This document shows, one piece after another, positions 37,855-48,789 of a stretch of 64,000 bases of DNA. The stretch is from Glossina fuscipes. Lineage: Eukaryota > Arthropoda > Insecta > Diptera > Glossinidae. The position numbers and the translations under genes are program-made. Under the pieces are notes generated by a model, which ran no database searches, was not told the origin of the DNA, and saw only the letters and a list, made by a program, of their open reading frames with translations. The stretch covers positions 495,004 through 559,003 of the forward strand of contig NW_024003855.1 in NCBI RefSeq assembly GCF_014805625.2, written 5' to 3'. Each line of letters opens with the position of its first letter. Positions within the stretch are counted from its first letter, which is position 1.

Positions 37855-39121
37855 TTAGTTTGGGGAAAAAGAAATCCATTATTTTTTCGGTAGATGGCTG
37901 CACTGATAGATTTCTCGTAAAGTATCGATCAAACAATTTCCGATACTGTACATTTACATTCCGTACATTTCGCAGTAAAAAAAATTCTTTTGCTGTTTTT
38001 TGTTTGGTGCATTCAGTTGTGAGTTACAGCGTGTTAAAAATGGAAGTGAACAAAGAGAAAATTCGGTACATTTTACAGTTTTTCTTTGACAAAGGCGAAA
38101 ATGCAAGCCAGGCGGCTAAAATTGTGAATGGTGTTTATGGTTCCGATACTGTAACAGCCAATTATGTGCAATTTTGGTTTCGTAGATTCCGTTCAGGAAT
38201 TTTTGATGTTAAAGATGCACCTCGCACAGGTAGGCCGGTCGTCGAAAATGTCGATAAAATCGGAGAAATGATCGAAGTTGACCGGCATGTTAGCAGTCGT
38301 AACATCGCCCAGGAGCTAAAAATCGACCATAAAACAGTTTTAAACCATTTACACAAAGCTGGGTTCAAAAAGAAGTTCGATGTTTGGGTGCCACACCAAT
38401 TAACAGAAAAAAACATGATGGATCGAATTTCCATCTACGAAGCCTTGGCCAAACGGAATGAGATAGACCCATTTCTTAAACGGATGGTGACTGGAGATGA
38501 GAAATGGATCACATACGATAACCCTGTGCGAAAACGATCGTGGTCAAAGAGCGGTGAAGCACCTCAAACGGCCAGGAAGGTTTTGCTATGCATTTGGTGG
38601 GACTGGAAGGGGATTATTTATTATGAGTTGCTTCCATATGGCCAAACGCTAAATTCTGCTCTCTACTGTCAACAACTGGACCGTTTGAAGATAGCGATTG
38701 ACCAGAAACGGCCAGAATTGGCCAACAGGAGAGGTGTCGTGTTCCACCAGGACAACGCTAGGCCACACACATCTACAGTGACTCGCCAGAAACTTCGGGA
38801 GCTTGGTTGGGAAGTTTTAATGCATCCGCCATACAGTCCGGATTTGGCACCAAGCGATTATCATCTTTTTCTTGCATTGCAAAATTTCTTTAATGATAAA
38901 AAATTGGAATCTACGGAGAATTGTGAAAATCGACTACTAGAGTTTTTTGCAAATAGAGACCAGGACTTCTATGAGAGAGGCATTTTGAAGTTACCTTTAA
39001 AATGGCAACAAATCATACAACAAAACGGTGCATATTTGACCCAAATCGGACAATCCGAAGCATGTTAAATAAAGTCCTGAAGTTCATATAAAAATAATGG
39101 ATTTCTTTTTCCCCAAACTAA
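37855..39121 (+). mobile_element. Complete mariner element, 1,267 bp
   Basis: Perfect 31-bp terminal inverted repeats lie at 37855-37885 and 39091-39121, starting TTAGTTTGGGGAAAAAGAAA. They are flanked on both sides by TA, the mariner target duplication. Length is normal for the family. The element sits inside the reverse transcriptase of a - strand LINE: the LINE frame stops at KLFKLIFSYI just above 39121 and resumes with a 'FPxxWKxAK' motif below 37854. It therefore arrived after that LINE. Identity of both repeats and an intact gene point to a young insertion. Confidence 0.92.
38040..39068 (+). CDS. Mariner transposase, intact 342-aa ORF
   Basis: The enzyme would cut and paste the mariner element at TA sites, binding the terminal repeats with its N-terminal helix-turn-helix pair and cutting with a DD34D RNase-H-like core. 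The start is the ATG at 38040 (AAAAATGGAAGTG). The frame is open for 75 more codons upstream, but that part translates the terminal repeat and leader. DNA-binding half: residues 1-110. WVPHQL is at 116-121, near the linker. Catalytic Asp153 lies in TGDEKW, Asp238 in HQDNARPH, and Asp273 in YSPDLAPSDYH, with exactly 34 residues between the last two. The sequence resembles the mellifera subfamily. The segment between PQT and ARKVLL (176-182) looks several residues shorter than in relatives I recall, which could affect activity. No stop or frameshift interrupts it. Confidence 0.93.
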   Translation: MEVNKEKIRYILQFFFDKGENASQAAKIVNGVYGSDTVTANYVQFWFRRFRSGIFDVKDAPRTGRPVVENVDKIGEMIEVDRHVSSRNIAQELKIDHKTVLNHLHKAGFKKKFDVWVPHQLTEKNMMDRISIYEALAKRNEIDPFLKRMVTGDEKWITYDNPVRKRSWSKSGEAPQTARKVLLCIWWDWKGIIYYELLPYGQTLNSALYCQQLDRLKIAIDQKRPELANRRGVVFHQDNARPHTSTVTRQKLRELGWEVLMHPPYSPDLAPSDYHLFLALQNFFNDKKLESTENCENRLLEFFANRDQDFYERGILKLPLKWQQIIQQNGAYLTQIGQSEAC

Positions 39122-39560
39122 TATATGAAAATATTAGCTTAAATAACTTAACACAAACTCCGTCGACCGCTATATCAATCGATTTAACTAACTTAAACTG
39201 TTCTTGACAGATCCATTTTATTAATATTAGAAAAAGAGTAAGAAGTTGGCCCGCTGAATGATCGAGAAATTCCACGATCGATATGTGGATTCTGAAGTTG
39301 GTTTTGCACAAAGCAGTTATTGAGCGCATTGACATCAAGGCTCAATAGCAAATATGCATCATTGGCAGCATTTTGGGTACTAAATGATTCACGTATTTTC
39401 TGAGTTCGTATTAGAGACAATTTTAGAATAGAATTTTTCTTTTTAGAACGCATAACAGTCATTGTCCGGTTACAAAGCTCAAGATTTGACTGCCAACTAG
39501 CCTTATTTTCTTGCTTAGTATAATGTTGACGTCCTATTAGGTTCCTCCCTGAAGCCAAGT
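39122..39560 (-). mobile_element. LINE ORF2, part upstream of mariner
   Basis: On - the frame from 39558 reads ALNNCFVQNQLQNPHIDRGI, then SFSGPTSYSFSNIN. A neighbouring frame near 39200-39130 reads KLVKSIDIAVDGVCVKLFKL followed by IFSYI. This corresponds to the jockey-clade RT start 'I-K-S-x-A-x-G-x-D-G-I-x-x-K-x-x-K'. It stops at the mariner end and continues at 37854. One frameshift is visible. The boundary with the Tigger fragment above 39560 is approximate. Confidence 0.6.
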
Positions 39561-40026
39561 TATGAATCGTATTCCATTCGCGATTTCGACTATGTTTGCA
39601 GTCAAAGTTTGAACTTTCACAGATTCTTCGTCATTTTCCCCAGTCAGGGCAGGCCACAGTTTTTTCTAGCATGACTTCAATGTGTATGGTTTCAGTTCTT
39701 CCAATGATTCTCTTATGTTTACGATGCATTTTGCTACGTCAAATTTCTTCCAGCATTCCATAACATTCATATCATAATTACATTCCATATTATCCTTTAT
39801 GATTTTGAAGATTCGTCTAATGTAATAGAGTTTAAAGGCCTGGATTATTCCTTGGTCCATAGGTTGAAGCAAAGCCGTCGTGTTGGGAAGTAAAAATGTC
39901 ACTTTTACGTTTGGACGCATAGTTTCAAGTTTACAGCCGCGAATATGGGAATTGGGTCGCATTTTTTTAATCCACGAATAGTGAAACCGCGAATAAAGGA
40001 AACGCGAATAAGGAGCTTTCACTGTA
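39560..40026 (-). mobile_element. Tigger/pogo-type DNA transposon, internally deleted
   Basis: On - the terminal sequence CAGTGAAAGCTCCTTATTCG starts at about 40024, next to TA. Within about 100 bp it runs into the C-terminal half of a pogo/Tigger transposase: RPNVKVTFLLPNTTALLQPM (39924-39865), DQGIIQAFKLYYIRR and WKKFDVAKCIVNIRESLEEL. Past a stop it goes on as KKLWPALTGENDEESVKVQ. The 'LPPNTTSLLQPxDQG' block is diagnostic for this family. The DNA-binding half and first catalytic residues are missing, so it cannot move itself. Confidence 0.75.
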
Positions 40027-40029
40027 TAT

Positions 40030-41600
40030 ATATTTCTTTACCCGTTTAAACATGAAATTCAACTAAAAAAAATTACAGTCGAATTCAGTGCATCTTAATA
40101 GAAAATCTTATGCTAATTGTTTTAAAACTAGTATGCTACAAAAAGGGAGAAAAAAAGAAGAATAATAATAGCAAAGTTTAAATATAAATTATAAAGTTAA
40201 AAACAATAATTCATGTATATATAAACAAAAAGAGAGAGAAAAAAAAAGAAAACAAAAGCATGTACACAGCTGGCACAGAAGCACACCCGCAACAAGAATA
40301 GATCCTGGTTGCTAGTGAACACCTAAACCATTGCAAACATGCGTAAGGTTGGCAACCAACACGATAACAACAATATTATTTTAAATAAAAAATGAGATAT
40401 TAAGAATGAAATAATAGTTTAAGTACGACATAGCTAAATCGCGCATATTAAGCAAAGCTGCTTTAATAGACTTTAAAGCATCTGATAATGAGAATATGTG
40501 ATAGACATCATTTAGATTTCTACAAGCAACTCTGAACGGGTTAAACCCCCCATAATTGTGTTTACATTGACTAAGCTTAATCAAGATAAAGTGCCTAGAG
40601 TAATGCGGGCGAGTCAATTGTATTATTTATTACTTTAATTAAGAAGGAAACCCCAAGAACAAATCTACGTTTCTCAAGTGAAGGTAAGGATAATAGAAGC
40701 AGCCTATTTTCTTAGGGGGGAAGGGAGGCAATCGGGTCCCAACCCAAAATCCTAAGGGCAAACAGCAAGAATTGCCTTTGAACAGATTCAATTAAATCTA
40801 CGTAGCACCTATATGAAGGAAACTACTCGAGTATGGGACTAACCAAACACATGTACAGACTTTTCGTAATGTAAGGATGATCAAGTCTTTGGACCACCTT
40901 TTTATAAAACCAAGCGCGAACCTAGCTCTGCTTAACGAGAGCTCGAAATGCAAGTTAAAACTTAGCCTATGGTCAAATAGAACGTCTAAATCTGTGATCG
41001 AATCGACGTACTCCAACTTATGCGAATCTATGAAATACTGAGTAATGACTGACTTTCTTCTTGAGAAAGAAAGCTTCTTACATTAATTTAGATTTAGTTT
41101 CAGAAGATTCAAAGAGCACCATGCAACCATTATTCAAGTCACTTTGAAGCTGATGTGATTGCGATTCTACAGAGAAGGAAGGAAACAGTTTCACGTTATC
41201 AGCGTACATTAAGATCTAGCTCGATTTAACCACCGAGGGCAAGTCAATAAAGTATAAATTAAATAAGATGGGTCTAAGTGGCTGCCTTGAGGTACGCCAG
41301 ATGTCACGGGGAATTCATCCGAGGTAATGAAGTTTAACAAAATTCTGAATAATCTATTATGCAGATAACCATTTCAACAAATAGAAAGAGAAGCCAGAGG
41401 TTTGGGGCTTAAAAATAAGTAGGTTATGGTTAACCAAATCAAGTGCTTTGCTTAAATCAATAGATATTACATCAGTGAGAGAGCCACTAGAAAAAGCCTT
41501 CAAAACATGACAAGTAAACTCTAACAAATTGGTGACCGTACTAATGATAAGAACAGTCCTAACTTTTATAGCGGTGTTAACTACGTTGTCCAGAGAAGCT
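40030..41600 (-). mobile_element. Jockey-clade LINE, sister copy of 14090-16230
   Basis: On - from 41560: SLTDVISIDLSKALDLVNHN (RT motif with SKAxD), then an LFNLYFIDLPS-like piece, then ILMYADNVKLFPS in place of the YxDD box near 41215. After that come DLDVLFDHRLSFNLHFELSL (40990-40930), LGFIKRWSKDL and a 3' UTR. The 3' UTR shares long stretches with 14090-14400, for example ATTCATGTATA, AGCACAC and GGTTGGCAACC next to a poly-A-rich tract. Stops and frameshifts make it dead. It keeps RT palm sequence that the 14-kb copy has lost. Confidence 0.75.
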
Positions 41601-42284
41601 GGACATGTAATATATATAATATATATATATATATTTATATAAGGGTGTTTTAAAATAAGGCGCTCACATTTTCGCTCCTCGTTTACCTTGACATTGGAAA
41701 GAAACGTTCACATAAGCTTAATACATCAAACCATAAGTCTATACATCAAATCATAATATACTTATGGTCAGCAAGTACCTTTTCAAATCAAATAAAGCGG
41801 AGCAGTTATTATCCACCTGCCACTGCATATATAGAAATCCACCAATTAATAACACAGACGACGCTGTCGAGGATAGCAAGAAAGACGGTTTCACGTAACG
41901 CTGTTATCATATTCTATTAATTAATGTTGGCAATGTTTTTAGGTGGCGGCCTAATTATCACGGTAGATAAATAAACTGAAGACAAGTAATTATCAACTAA
42001 AAATGTAATAAGTTTCAAATTGGGTTAATTTTGCATTTGCAGTAGGACACCGACTGCTATCGTTGTCGAAGGATTGCCCAATTAAACGTAAACTTCGTAT
42101 GGAAGTGAATATACTATTTGCTTTTGCTATATCTATTCCTAAGTCGGTTGAATAGCGTTTGTTTTAGGTTAGAGTAATAAATGTTTGTAAGTTACTTTTT
42201 CAGTGGTTAAACATGCATAAGGCAGAGTCGTTAATTTAGACTGCTTGTTATGTTTTTAATTCGAGACTTAAAAAACAAGTAAGA
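41601..42284. other. AT microsatellite and unassigned sequence
   Basis: An interrupted TA repeat spans about 41610-41640. The rest is AT-rich without recognised content. Confidence 0.5.
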
Positions 42285-42765
42285 AGATCAAATTCGGTCG
42301 GATCGAATCTTTTATACCCATCACCGTAATCCTAAAATAGACAAAAGAAGTAAAGGAGCAAAATTTTCCCGCTGTATAATATACAGTCGGCGCATTTGAT
42401 TTCTTCTATTTTCAAAATAAAAGGTTTTGTCGTAGAGATACATGGGCGTTATAGGCGTGTCCTTTGAAAAGTTTAAACCAATTCAAAATTCTTTTACAAA
42501 TTTGTAAACAAGATCTTCGCTAACAGAAGAATGGTTATGAAATATATTAAAAAGTTGCGGAGACAAACGCATGGACAGACGAATAGGTAGATATTTTTAG
42601 GTGCATTCCAAATTTGAAACTGGCCAAAAATTTATATACTTTATGGGGCTTTTGAAGCTTGTTTCTGCGCCTTATGAAGGTATTGAAAAACAATTAAATT
42701 TTAATATACTATATTATTAAATAGGCGTAGCCGTTTCTTTAAATTTTTGTACGCAAACGCTACAA
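42285..42765. repeat. Dispersed repeat R1, copy 2
   Basis: The block is colinear with 4320-4770. It shows TTATAGGCGTGTCCTTTGAA, TTTTACAAATTTGTAAAC, AAGATCTTCGCTAACAGAAG, a CGCATGGACAGACGA run, TTTGAAACTGGCCAAAAATT, TATATACTTTATGGGGCTTT and ATTAAATAGGCGTAGCC. It starts near TTTTATACCCATCACCGTAA at 42310, a DINE-like head. Confidence 0.55.
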
Positions 42766-42799
42766 AGTCGCCCATAGAATATGTGTTGAAGTTTTTGTA

Positions 42800-43195
42800 C
42801 ACTTATTTGCTATAATTTATGTGTAATGAGCAAAAAACCAATTTTTCGTTTCTTTTGAAACACAGAGATGTTCTCAGTTTACGTGGTGCTGTGGGCACGT
42901 CATTTGACCGACTTCGCCCATTTTCATCACGAACTTGCGTCTCAAAATCTCTTCCATCTCAAAAATTGCGACCTGTAGCTTTAACACAAATTTACATGGA
43001 CGGATATCAGATGGACAGACGAGCAGACTGACAGACATGCAAGCGGACAGGCAGGCTTAGATCAATTCAGATTATAATACTGAATCGATCGATATATTAA
43101 AAGGTGAGTCTATCTTAAACCATTTTGCATGTTACATACGACCGCACTAAGTTAATATATCGTGTACCACATGTAGTGTAGGGTATTATTATTGA
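42800..43195. repeat. Dispersed repeat R2 (DINE-like), copy 3
   Basis: It carries GTGTAATGAGCAAAAAACCA at 42820 followed by a TTCTTTTGAAACACAGAGAT-like segment, as at 5255. Then come a GGACAGACGAGCAGACTGAC run and the ATTAAAAGGTGAGTCTATC to CGTGTACCAC tail shared with 6640-6760. The orientation is the same as copies 1 and 2. Confidence 0.55.
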
Positions 43196-43650
43196 CTGAG
43201 TAGACATGGGGTCTCCTTTTGAAATGGGTATATATAGAAGGGTCATAAGTCAAGGCATTTCAGCTGTGCCAAGAAAATTTATAAAACCGACGAAATGAAG
43301 AGAAGACGATATGAAACTATTAAGTAGGCTCAAATAATTGCGGAAGATCGCAATTGACCTTATAATTTCCGCACTAAAATAGTAAAAATATTATAGTAGG
43401 GCAGGATCTACCGTTAAATGCCGTGCAACAACATATCCATAACCTCTTAAAATAAGGATTCATGTGACAAGTGATCAAAAATGTGGTCCGATTCGAACTA
43501 TATTCAAAAATTTTCGTTCTTGGAGCAGAACACACCAGAGTACCAAATTTCATCAAAATATCGTACAAATTGCGGCTTGTAGTTTGAATACAAGTAAACA
43601 AGAAAGGCAGGTGGACACACAAGCTTAGATATAATAAAAGTGGTTCCAGC
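43196..43650. repeat. Further DINE-like segment
   Basis: The part at 43440-43600 (GTGATCAAAAATGTGGTCCG, TACCAAATTTCATCAAAATA, AAATTGCGGCTTGTAGTTTG, GGTGGACACACAAGCTTAGA) has the style of the same dispersed elements. No one-to-one partner was found in the window. Confidence 0.35.
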
Positions 43651-46600
43651 TAAAGTCCTTTTGAGTGTTGCATACATTCGAACAAATGGTGTAGAGCATA
43701 AAAAGCAAGGGAAACGAAATCAGCACGGCGATCACAGTCACTTTACTTATATATTAGCTCTCGGCGCACGGAAATACTTGGTTTCGCGGTTTTTCTCGAC
43801 TTACTTGTTTTGTAAAAGGACGGATGTTGTGCTTTAGAAGTGACTTGTAGTTCCTTAAGCTATGGCCCTATGTATGAAGGCGGTTCAGTACGGTTGCGAG
43901 AGGAATGCAGAGTGTTGGCGTAGTAGTCTCTTCCTATCTGGCTTCACTTTAGGAATAGCCTCCTACCTATCCAAGTAAATGTTATGGGTTGTATAGTCTC
44001 TGCAACTCAAAATTTCTTCATGGACGCTATCCACTCTGTCTATTAAAGAAGTTCTAGGTTATCCTATGAGGAACCCAAGGTGGTGGTCTGATAATCTGTG
44101 ATATGGGCAGCTCGATAACAATGATGTGAGCTGAAGGTCTTAGTTGCTGGTGCCCATCCTACTTTTAGTCGTAGAACCTATTCTTTTGGTTTAAATAAAT
44201 TGTAATAATAATGGTATTATTAGGAAAATCATGAGAATGAGTACATTCAACCAGCTGAAGACAGCCACAATGATCAATTAGCTAAAACATAATGAATGCA
44301 TCGAGTGTTTGAAATGTATAAGCCTGGGCTAGAATTGACGAGTGAGAATTTCGAAAACCCGTTTTGGCATCAAAACAAAGATGATTAAAACGTAGTAGTT
44401 AGGTTGAGCATAGAATATGATTATAGCTACTTAGGAAAGTATCAACAATTTACGCCTCTAATAAAAATATTCATTTAATTTAAGATTAATAGCCGAACTG
44501 CTTAGTTTGACTTTCATAAGTACATTTTCATAAGAACGAAATTGTCTACATACAACAAAGGGGCTGAGTATGGGAAGATTAGGACTGCTTGAAAATGTAT
44601 GCACAGTTTAAGCAGGCAAATAAATATGCTCGTTTCCTCTTTAGAAGATATATGAGCTGTTTGGAAATTATGAGCATGCAACTTAGCCTAGAAGAGAAGA
44701 CGATTAATGACATCGCATAGCATGACATCAGAAATTTTCCAACATTCAAAAAATAGTTTAGAAATGCTTTAGTACATGTTTAAGGTATACGTAATAACAA
44801 TGATTAAGGTATTAAATTATTGATTTATGAAGGTATGTGTGTGTCGCTTAATTAGAATGCACATGTGCGAAAGGGAAATAATGGTTGAGAATTCGAAAAT
44901 TTTGAATATGTTAAACGCGAGTGTATTAATAGTGCATGCTAACAGCTCCTGTATAGACTCGGAACAAGAGTTTACGATTAAGGAAACGAAATGAATACGA
45001 CAACAACAGTAGATTATATAGCAATTAGCTGGAGAACGAAGTCTATGAAATAATGAGGAGCGATTGCATAGTAGTAAAGTTGGAAAGCAACATGTATATG
45101 ATAATAAGGAAGGATTAAATGGTAACAGAGAACAATTTATGGGTTAGCTATACAAATATTAAAATAATAGTCTACTGTATTATGCATATATAAGTTGATG
45201 ATGTATGCCGCAACTGCGTATACAATGATGACTAGTTGATTATGTCTAAAGTGACGGTAAGAACGATATGTTGCGGATCAACGGCGTCGTTACTTACTTG
45301 TGGCAGCAAAGAAAAGAAGTGACGTTCCACTACTTGGTACAAATGTTGGGTAAGCATGTTTTCATGTCACATGTCTGGCGAGGAAGTCAGTATCAACAAC
45401 AACTATGTCAGCGGATCTTTCTGTTGTGTCGGTAAGTACACACAATAAGGATGAACAGCATTATGGACGAAACTGAAGAAAGTGCTTGTTATGCTGACGG
45501 TAACAAGTGAGTTTTTGGCGCAGATAGTAGAGGGTGGCTCTTGTAGATAAATATGTAAACATTAACGTGGGAAAGGGTCTTGCAGGTGGGTGACTGATGT
45601 ATATACGCTGGCTGTGATACAAGAACTGTTTATTATAACTGAAATAGTGTCATAATTATAATTATTGTTGGAGGCGCTCATACTAAGTGGTGCCGGAACC
45701 ATTTGCCTTGACTGGCGGTGTAGGTCAAAGGTGGTAACAACGAGTCTGTTTGACGGACTGTGTATTAGAATGAGGGATGAAGACAGTGGCGACTCCACTC
45801 ATTCGGACGGTCTACGTTGTAGGTTATGATGTTAAAAATGTCTGCTCGAATTAGAGACGTAGAGTATAATCACAGTTTGGATTGCCCTATTTTAGGGCGA
45901 CCAGGCAGGAAGTCTTTGATGTTACTGATATTGCTTTTGTTAGTGCCTGCGTTGTCCTTGCCGCGTTGTCCTCGCCCTCTTCATTGCTATATTTGTGCTT
46001 GGACTTCTTGCCGATGTTAGTAAATTAATCGGATGTATTTTTGTAATTAAAATGAACGTACATTTAAAAGGATTTGCTGTGCAATGAATTTAAGTAAAAA
46101 GCGATTTAAAATAGTTCAGTAAATTGTGCGATAAACATTAAAATGTACGAACAAGATAATCATGCTTTTCTTTGCAACGAAAACGCTATATTAGCGCCAT
46201 ATTGCATCTTCCTTAATTTGATGAGGGTGCGTTACTAAATATACTATATACTAATACTAAATATAGAGTAATGCGCGAAGGCATGAGCTTAGTTTCCTTT
46301 TCATTAGACAGCTGATAAAAGATAAAACACTTATGAAAGCAATACATACCGTTCCGGACGAATGGCGTTCGTTGTATGTAATGGTTCCAATAATTTTTTA
46401 TGTATTTATTTATTCTTATACGTCTGATTTCTTTTAATCTGTACTTAATCGTGATAACATTACGTTTTTTTATCTTTGTAGCAGTTAACTTTCCAGGATA
46501 AATATTTTAGGACCTAATAGAAAATAGCATGCGTTGCTTAATGCTTGTATATACATAAAACTTGTTAGTGTGTTGAGTTAAGCTGTTTCTTTGTCATATC

Positions 46601-47260
46601 CAACAGCTTTGTTAATGATATTGCACTCATTGGTTTATATTCAATTACTTTCAACAGCTTAAATCAGGAGAGTGCTAAAAATGTGCCTTCCCGATCGGCG
46701 TTTAGTTACACTTAGTTTTGTTTAGTTCGGCAGCGCCATGGATGAGACGCCCACAATAAATAAAGGCAATAAAGTAAAAAAATAACGAATAATGAAAACA
46801 GATATCTCAAAGTTAGCTTTCCGCTCTGTTTGTCGGCTTGGCTTGCCATGCGTATCAGCATTCCGCATTGTAGGATAACTCTTAGTTTTTATTTTTTATT
46901 TCACGTATGCACGACAGCTGATAAAAACTTTCCATCATATTTGTCAAACTAAACGAAAATCAAATAGCTTACGCTATAAGCATATTTGCCTTAAAACTAC
47001 ATATTTTCAAGAAGAGTTTTCACAATTATTTTGTTATAAAGTAGCGTTTACAAAAAATATGAATGAAACGAAACAAAACTAATAAATTTGTAATGTTTTA
47101 ATATGTATTAATTACGCATGTTTTGTCGATTGTTTCTCTCGCATAACTTTCATAAAAAATTTCAACTAAAAGCAATTGTGATTTAACCAAGTCTTAAAAA
47201 TTCAAGAACAAGGAAAAGGAGCTACGTATTATTTAAGACAAGCTTTGCACTGAAATTACG
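43651..47260. other. Unassigned intron sequence, partly purine-rich on +
   Basis: From about 44500 to 45500 the + strand is rich in A and G, with many ATGATAA-like steps and no clear frame. On -, 45798-45562 has an open frame with a fly-protein-like composition (MVPAPLSMSASNNNYNYDTI). On the same strand 46020-45900 reads a charged run (KKSKHKYSNEEGEDN). No splice-consistent join or known family was found, so no gene is called. Confidence 0.25.
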
Positions 47261-47262
47261 CT

Positions 47263-48669
47263 TTGCCATATTGTCTGCAGCATTCAAAAGGAAGCAATAT
47301 ATATATTCTTCGTGAGTGTTACATCCTGAATCGATCTAGCCATCTTCATCCGTCTAGGTGTCTGCGTGTTCCATGTTTCTCACACTGTCGTGATCGTAAA
47401 AACTTCTTGGAGGCGGTTAGCAATGAAATTGAACCAAATAAGTCAAACGAAACCGCCACAGTAATGCAAAGACTGAAAACAACTCTGTTTTGACTCATTA
47501 CTCATAAATTATAAGAGATTGAAGACTAGAATATCCTAAATTTATTTTATTGGGGACTTCATTATTTATGTCAAAAAATGAAGAAGTCAGCCAAACATAC
47601 AGAGGGTTATAATCGATAACATTGTAATTATTTTTCGCTTTTTTAAAGTTTTTTGTTTATTGTAACGTAAAAAAAGACAGAGTGTTGAAAAATGGGGATA
47701 TCACAGAAGACGGTGATGGTCACACAAGATTCGGCCCCAGCCGAATGTAAGCTTCTTACTTCCCTTTATTTATTTGTGCTTTGGTTGATTTTAGTTTACA
47801 ACCTTTTAGAATGTTTAATACCAACTGTGGCTGCTATGTTAGTAGTTGTTTTACAGATTGTGTTTTTTTATTTTTATTTAAAAGTTTAGATAACTTAGAA
47901 ATTTCTGTTTGCTGCACTGCAACTTTAAAACCTAATTAACTTTGCAATTTATTTTATTTGACGGAAGAATCAGCTGCTATTTTTGGGATTTCGACAACCA
48001 CAAGTTGATACAAATATAGATTTACTTCCTTTTCTACTTTTCCTTTCATCATGGGTAATAGCAACGAAAGTGATTGTGATAGTCTTACGTAAAGCAAAGG
48101 AAAATAAATATCAACTTTCGTTTCCGTCGCAAGTGAGCACCTTGCAGCTATTGTTGTGTAGCACTACAAAAGCCAATTTCGATAGCATCGTTTCCTTTCA
48201 TATTATCCGAACGCTTTCCCATCGAAACATTGCTCAGCATTACATTTGTAACACCGTCGTGAATAATAATATATATTCCAATGACTGCAAAGAAGAAGAA
48301 AGTAAACATTCAACTAACTGGAAAAGAAAACTATACATACATTTACTCATTGAAATAGTGATGTTTTCGTCGCACTCTTTGCCTTTATTTTCGTAAACAT
48401 GCAAACACACACCTATTAATTATGTACGATTAAGTTGACTGCTTTTATCCGTAAAGCAAAAACCAATGTCATTGAATGAATTCTATATAGAATTGAATTT
48501 CTACTGCAGATTCTACGTAGAGTGCGACGAAAACACCGCTAATATGAACGAAGCAAGTAAGTACATTCAAAAGTTTATACTAAATGTCAGAAAAACACAA
48601 ATAAATAAATTAATTTTAGGCAGCGAAAATGGATGTGTCCCGCCATTTATCTGTAGTTCCTCTGTGTAA
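47263..48669 (+). other. Cluster of exon-like + strand ORFs, unidentified
   Basis: Open + frames at 47263-47493 (ending RKNFLEAVSNEIEPNKSNET and further), 47692-47889 (MGISQKTVMVTQDSAPAEC, with ATG in a good GAAAATGG context and a GTAAGC right after) and 47983-48396 lie close together. A splice-flanked piece at 48510-48556 follows. Composition is less AT-biased than the surroundings. The pieces could not be joined in one frame by eye and no family was recognised. A nested gene or an old retroelement are both possible. Confidence 0.25.
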
Positions 48670-48787
48670 AAAACCAAATGTCGGCTGTACAAGAATTAGA
48701 CGTGCAAAACCTTATCAAGAATATTTCACGGAACATAAGGGAGTGTTTATATCATTCAACCGTGACGACGAGTTGGTGATTTATTAA
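48629..48787 (+). CDS. Unrecognised 52-aa ORF behind a splice acceptor
   Basis: A T-rich AATTAATTTTAG acceptor (AG at 48618-48619) is followed by GCAGCGAAA and an ATG at 48629. The frame of 52 codons ends at TAA 48785-48787. It reads MDVSRHLSVVPLCKKPNVGC, then a basic stretch (TRIRRAKPYQEYF) and ends NRDDELVIY. The upstream splice-flanked segment 48510-48556 (CTACTGCAG before, GTAAGTAC after; reads FYVECDENTANMNEA) would join in a different frame, ending SSENGCVPPFICSSSV. Neither product matches a family that was recognised. It may be a terminal exon of a nested gene, or chance. Confidence 0.25.
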   Translation: MDVSRHLSVVPLCKKPNVGCTRIRRAKPYQEYFTEHKGVFISFNRDDELVIY

Positions 48788-48789
48788 AA

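Noticed and set aside
37815..38039. N-terminal extension of the mariner transposase frame (75 codons before the ATG at 38040)
   Set aside because: It translates the terminal inverted repeat and leader; the family's usual length and N-terminal helix begin at 38040.
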